Origin: Deltaproteobacteria bacterium
GTDB lineage: Bacteria; UBA10199; SBBF01
Assembly: GCA_016207765.1 (NCBI GenBank)
Contig: JACQOY010000051.1
Location: 1 to 8,496 of the forward strand
Reading direction: 5' to 3'
DNA length: 8,496 bases
Shown here piece after piece: positions 5,429 through 8,496 of the stretch. Within the stretch, counting starts at the first letter, position 1; every line of letters begins with the position of its first letter. Both the position numbers and the translations under genes were made by a program. The notes beneath the pieces were generated by a model. It was not told where the DNA came from. It made no database searches and was given only the letters and a program-made list of their open reading frames with translations.

Positions 5429-8090
5429 CAATTTTCATCTCCTTCATTGTCTTCTTCACCACCGCCGGTTTGATTTTCTTCTCCCGGGCCAGCGCCCAAA
5501 GAACCGCAAGAACAATATGCCGCCGATCAACTTCAAAATGACCGCGCAATGCCTCCCTCGATTCGCTTAAACCCCACCCATCTGTCCCCAGCGAAACCGG
5601 CGGCTTGGGAAACCAGCGGGCGATGGAATCGGGGAGCGCCTTCACATAGTCGGAGGCCACGACAAAAACCCCTTTGGCTTTTTTAAGGCATTCGCCCACG
5701 CAGGAAATGCGCGGCGGATTATCGGAGTTGAGCCGATTCCATCGTTCCACCGCGCACCCGTCATCGTGGAGGGCCTTAAAGCTCGTGAGGCTCCAGATAT
5801 CACAGGAGACCAAATATTTCCCCTCCAAAACTTCCGCCGCCTTGAGCACCTCTGTCATGATAGCCCCGCTTCCGAAGAGATTGGCTTTGAGCGTCTGCTT
5901 TTTCATTGAGGAAGACCGGAATTTGTAGAGACCCTTCAAAATCCCCTCTTTGACTTCACCCTTCCCCGCCCCCGGCATTTTAGGCATGGAATAATTCTGG
6001 TTTCCGACGGTCAGATAATAAATCAGATCCTCCCCTTCTTCATACATCCGCCGGATCCCCTCGCGAATAATCACCGCCAACTCAAAGGCAAATGCCGGAT
6101 CGTAGGCACGGATAGAGGGATAAGCAGAGGCGATGAGATGGCTTTGTCCGTCCTGATGCTGAAGTCCCTCCCCCATCAGCGTCGTCCGTCCTGAAGTGGC
6201 GCCGATCAGGAATCCGCGGCACCGCTGATCGGTAGCGGCCCAGACAAGATCACCGATCCGCTGAAACCCGAACATCGAATAAAAAATGAAAAAGGGGAGC
6301 GATCTGACACCATGGGTGGCATAAGCGGAGGCCGCCGCCGCAAACGAGGCCATCGATCCCGCCTCGGTGATCCCTTCCTCCAAGATCTGGCCGTCCTTGG
6401 CCTCGCGATAATAGAGAAGACTCTGAGAATCGACCGGCTCGTAGAGCTGTCCGACATGAGAATAGATGCCGCACTGGCGGAAAAGCGATTCCATGCCGAA
6501 GGTGCGGGCCTCATCGGGGACAATCGGCACCACCAGCTTGCCCCACTCTTTGTCGCGCAACAGTTTGGAAAGGATTTTCACAAAAACCATCGTCGTTGAG
6601 ACCTCGCGGTCGCCGGTCCCCTCGTGGAACTCGGTAAAAAGCGCCTCGGGCGGCGCCTTGACCTTTTTGTTTGGGACATGGCGTTTCGGGACAAAACCGC
6701 CCAGCGCCTTCCGCCGTCCGAGAAGATATTGAATCTCGGGGCTCTCCTCCGGCGGCCGATAAAACGGGGCTTCGGCGACTTCTTTGTCTGAGACCGGAAT
6801 CTGAAAACGGTCGCGAAAGATCTTGAGTTCCTCCTCGTTTAGTTTTTTTTGCTGATGCGTGATGTTTTTTCCCTCCCCCGCCTCCCCCAGCCCGTACCCC
6901 TTGATGGTCTTTGCGAGGATGATGGTGGGCGACCCGCGGTTTTCCACCGCGGCCTTGAAGGCTGCATAGACCTTTTCGGGATCATGACCGCCGCGGCGCA
7001 TCTTGCGGATCTGTTCGTCCGTGAGATTTTCGGCCATTTTTTTCAACCGGTCATCGACGCCAAAGAAATGCCCGCGTGTGTAGGCGCCGCTCTCGACCGA
7101 ATATTTCTGATACTGGCCGTCCACCACCTCCCCCATCCGTTTTGCCAAAGCGCCGTCGGTATCGCGGGCCAAAAGGGGATCCCAGTCGGAACCCCAGATC
7201 AGTTTGATGACGTTCCATCCGGCGCCGCGAAAGATCGCCTCCAGTTCCTGGATGATTTTGCCGTTGCCGCGAACCGGGCCGTCGAGTCGCTGGAGGTTGC
7301 AATTAACGACAAAAATCAGATTGTCGAGCCTCTCGCGCGAGGCGAGGGTGATTCCCCCCATCGCCTCCGGTTCGTCCATCTCGCCGTACCCCAGAAAGGC
7401 CCAGACATTGGCGTCGTTTCTGGTTTTAAGGCCCCGGTCTTCGAGGTAGCGGTTGAAACGGGCCTGATAGACGGCAGAGAGCGGCGACAGCCCCATCGAG
7501 ACGGTGGGAAATTGCCAAAAATCGGGCATCAGCTGCGGATGGGGATAGGATGAAAGACCGCCGCCGGGTTCAAGTTCACGGCGAAAATTCTCCAGCTGTT
7601 CTTTCGTCAATCTCCCTTCCAGAAAGGCGCGGGCGTAAATGCCGGGTGAGGCATGCCCCTGAAAATAGACGATGTCGGGCGAGTCGCCATCCGCCCCCCG
7701 AAAAAAATGATTGAACCCGATTTCAAGCAATGTTGCGGCCGAGGCATAGGTGGAGATATGTCCGCCGATCCCCGGTGAGGCGCGATTGGCGCGGACCACC
7801 ATGGCCATCGCGTTCCAGCGGATCAGGCTTCGGATGCGCCATTCAAGTTTTCCGTCTCCCGGAAAGGGGGGCTGTTTTTCCGCCGGGATGGTAGTGACGT
7901 AGGGGGTGTTGGCTCCAGACGGAGGGACAACGCCGGCCTTTAAGGCCCGCCGATTGAGGGCTTCAAGGAGATGCAAAACCCTTAAAGGCCCGCTCCGCTT
8001 GAAAACGGCCTCCAGCGATTCGATCCACTCGCCGGTTTCGAGCGCTTCTTCGTCGACCGTTTGGGAGTTTTGAATTTTCGGATCGGCCAT
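5409..8090 (-). CDS. aceE: Pyruvate dehydrogenase E1 component, homodimeric AceE type
   Basis: An 893-aa ThDP enzyme (E. coli AceE is 887 aa) that decarboxylates pyruvate and acetylates the lipoyl group of E2. Similarity to AceE runs end to end: GHISTYASAAT, VYFQGHASPGIYARAFLEGRL, SSYPHPQLMPDFWQFPTVSM, NCNLQRLDGPVRGNGKII, MFGFQRIGDLVWAA and LGTDGWGLSESREALRGHFEVD. Residues matching E. coli active-site positions are kept: His111 (His106), His146 (His142), Tyr182 (Tyr177), Lys397 (Lys392), His412 (His407), Glu576 (Glu571) and His645 (His640). The striking exception is the ThDP/Mg motif: AFLGYGEMDEPE has Tyr235 where AceE has Asp230, a Mg2+ ligand, while the partner ligands Asn265 and Gln267 remain. 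The reading frame is intact. It overlaps aceF by 20 bases. The ATG at 8090 has no strong Shine-Dalgarno. The identity is certain; catalytic competence is in doubt. Confidence 0.96.
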   Translation of the reverse strand: MADPKIQNSQTVDEEALETGEWIESLEAVFKRSGPLRVLHLLEALNRRALKAGVVPPSGANTPYVTTIPAEKQPPFPGDGKLEWRIRSLIRWNAMAMVVRANRASPGIGGHISTYASAATLLEIGFNHFFRGADGDSPDIVYFQGHASPGIYARAFLEGRLTKEQLENFRRELEPGGGLSSYPHPQLMPDFWQFPTVSMGLSPLSAVYQARFNRYLEDRGLKTRNDANVWAFLGYGEMDEPEAMGGITLASRERLDNLIFVVNCNLQRLDGPVRGNGKIIQELEAIFRGAGWNVIKLIWGSDWDPLLARDTDGALAKRMGEVVDGQYQKYSVESGAYTRGHFFGVDDRLKKMAENLTDEQIRKMRRGGHDPEKVYAAFKAAVENRGSPTIILAKTIKGYGLGEAGEGKNITHQQKKLNEEELKIFRDRFQIPVSDKEVAEAPFYRPPEESPEIQYLLGRRKALGGFVPKRHVPNKKVKAPPEALFTEFHEGTGDREVSTTMVFVKILSKLLRDKEWGKLVVPIVPDEARTFGMESLFRQCGIYSHVGQLYEPVDSQSLLYYREAKDGQILEEGITEAGSMASFAAAASAYATHGVRSLPFFIFYSMFGFQRIGDLVWAATDQRCRGFLIGATSGRTTLMGEGLQHQDGQSHLIASAYPSIRAYDPAFAFELAVIIREGIRRMYEEGEDLIYYLTVGNQNYSMPKMPGAGKGEVKEGILKGLYKFRSSSMKKQTLKANLFGSGAIMTEVLKAAEVLEGKYLVSCDIWSLTSFKALHDDGCAVERWNRLNSDNPPRISCVGECLKKAKGVFVVASDYVKALPDSIARWFPKPPVSLGTDGWGLSESREALRGHFEVDRRHIVLAVLWALAREKKIKPAVVKKTMKEMKIDGIQTS
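5439..5444 (-). promoter_or_regulatory. Shine-Dalgarno (AAGGAG) of aceF, inside aceE
   Basis: AAGGAG lies within the last codons of aceE and serves the aceF start. Spacing is 7 bases to TTG (5431) and 10 to ATG (5428), so it does not decide between them; ATG is preferred because it is the stronger codon. Confidence 0.65.
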
Positions 8091-8160
8091 TGTCAGGTTG
8101 GTGATTCTATCACGGGCGGCTTGTCAGCGGAATCGATTTAAAAGGGTTGGACTTGAGGGC

Positions 8161-8496
8161 TTACTTCTTCGCCGATCGAACCAAAGGCGTCGGATCGAAA
8201 TAAACCTGGTTTCGGCAGATGAGATTGTCTTTGAAGTGAACCAGGCAAACGCCGCGGCATTCGATGATTTTGCCTTCCACCGGAATTTGGGCCTTCCATT
8301 TGTTGACAAAACCGTCTTCCAGCGGGAGGGCCTCTTCCTGCGTCCAGACCCAATCGGGATTTTTGGCCAATAACTTTCGAAAGTAGGCAAGGATCTGACT
8401 CTTGCCTTTAAGCCCCTGCGGCACATTCGAGTCCGAGTAAAACGCATCCTCCGTATAAAACGAGGCGAGCTTTTCGGGCTGGTTTCCAGTCCAGGC
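8161..8496 (-). CDS. SnoaL/NTF2-like fold protein (5' partial)
   Basis: The last 111 residues of a protein whose start lies beyond the right edge; the frame is open to base 8496. The visible part begins AWTGNQPEKLASFYTEDAFY, then SDSNVPQGLKGKSQILAYF, and later CRGVCLVHFKDNLICRNQVYFD. This is the helix-then-curved-sheet pattern of the SnoaL-like/nuclear transport factor 2 superfamily: a helix with xPExLASFYxEDAxYxD, a 'G..G...I..YF..L' helix, and strands ending in a solvent-exposed HFxDxxIxRxxxYFD. Members are small cone-shaped proteins, some acting as isomerases or cyclases, many with unknown ligands. The exact substrate cannot be inferred. The gene is on the same strand as aceE, 70 bases upstream with no visible terminator between, so partial co-transcription is possible. 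A GTG at 8424 is internal, because clear homology continues upstream of it. Confidence 0.75.
   Translation of the reverse strand, partial: AWTGNQPEKLASFYTEDAFYSDSNVPQGLKGKSQILAYFRKLLAKNPDWVWTQEEALPLEDGFVNKWKAQIPVEGKIIECRGVCLVHFKDNLICRNQVYFDPTPLVRSAKK

Noticed and set aside
6849..7553. A 234-codon open frame on the plus strand, antisense to aceE
   Set aside because: aceE is conserved end to end here; the antisense frame is a by-product of its codon use.
8104..8109. TAGAAT as a -10 box for aceE on the minus strand
   Set aside because: No acceptable -35 lies 16-18 bases upstream, and the leader before the ATG would be only about 7 bases.

Overview
The window looks like a gene-dense stretch of chromosome from a Gram-negative bacterium, perhaps a deltaproteobacterial-type lineage. 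The clues are the start of the RNA polymerase omega subunit ([17 protein letters not shown]), a homodimeric AceE-type pyruvate dehydrogenase paired with a one-lipoyl E2, and a fused glutamine-dependent NAD synthetase. GGG glycine codons and G/C runs are frequent. The taxonomic placement is inference only.

Left part (1-2349, plus strand): the end of an unidentified gene is followed by two tandem paralogous small RTX-type (glycine/aspartate nonapeptide) calcium-binding proteins. Next comes a short region with an orphan ribosome binding site and no proper gene, and then two small proteins I do not recognise (97 and 186 aa). This is the accessory-looking part of the window.

Middle part (2346-4232): glutamine-dependent NAD synthetase (nadE, minus) is transcribed divergently from rpoZ (plus). 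A 69-base spacer between them carries a plausible promoter for rpoZ.

Right part (4229-8496, minus): aceE and aceF (pyruvate dehydrogenase E1 and E2) overlap by about 20 bases and are evidently co-transcribed. No E3 gene is in the window. Upstream on the same strand is the 3' part of a SnoaL/NTF2-like gene. The PDH genes would turn pyruvate and NAD+ into acetyl-CoA and NADH, and NadE makes NAD+. This is a loose metabolic link, not an operon.

Three things stand out. (1) AceE keeps all the active-site residues I could check except the Mg2+-binding Asp of the ThDP motif, which reads GYG instead of GDG. (2) A C/G-rich palindromic repeat occurs in two unrelated proteins (the E2 linker and the 186-aa protein), in the same reading frame, giving the shared peptide HFVGGEG. 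(3) Both convergent gene pairs overlap tail to tail by 4 bases, leaving no intergenic terminator. I saw no tRNA, rRNA, CRISPR array, transposase or convincing intrinsic terminator.
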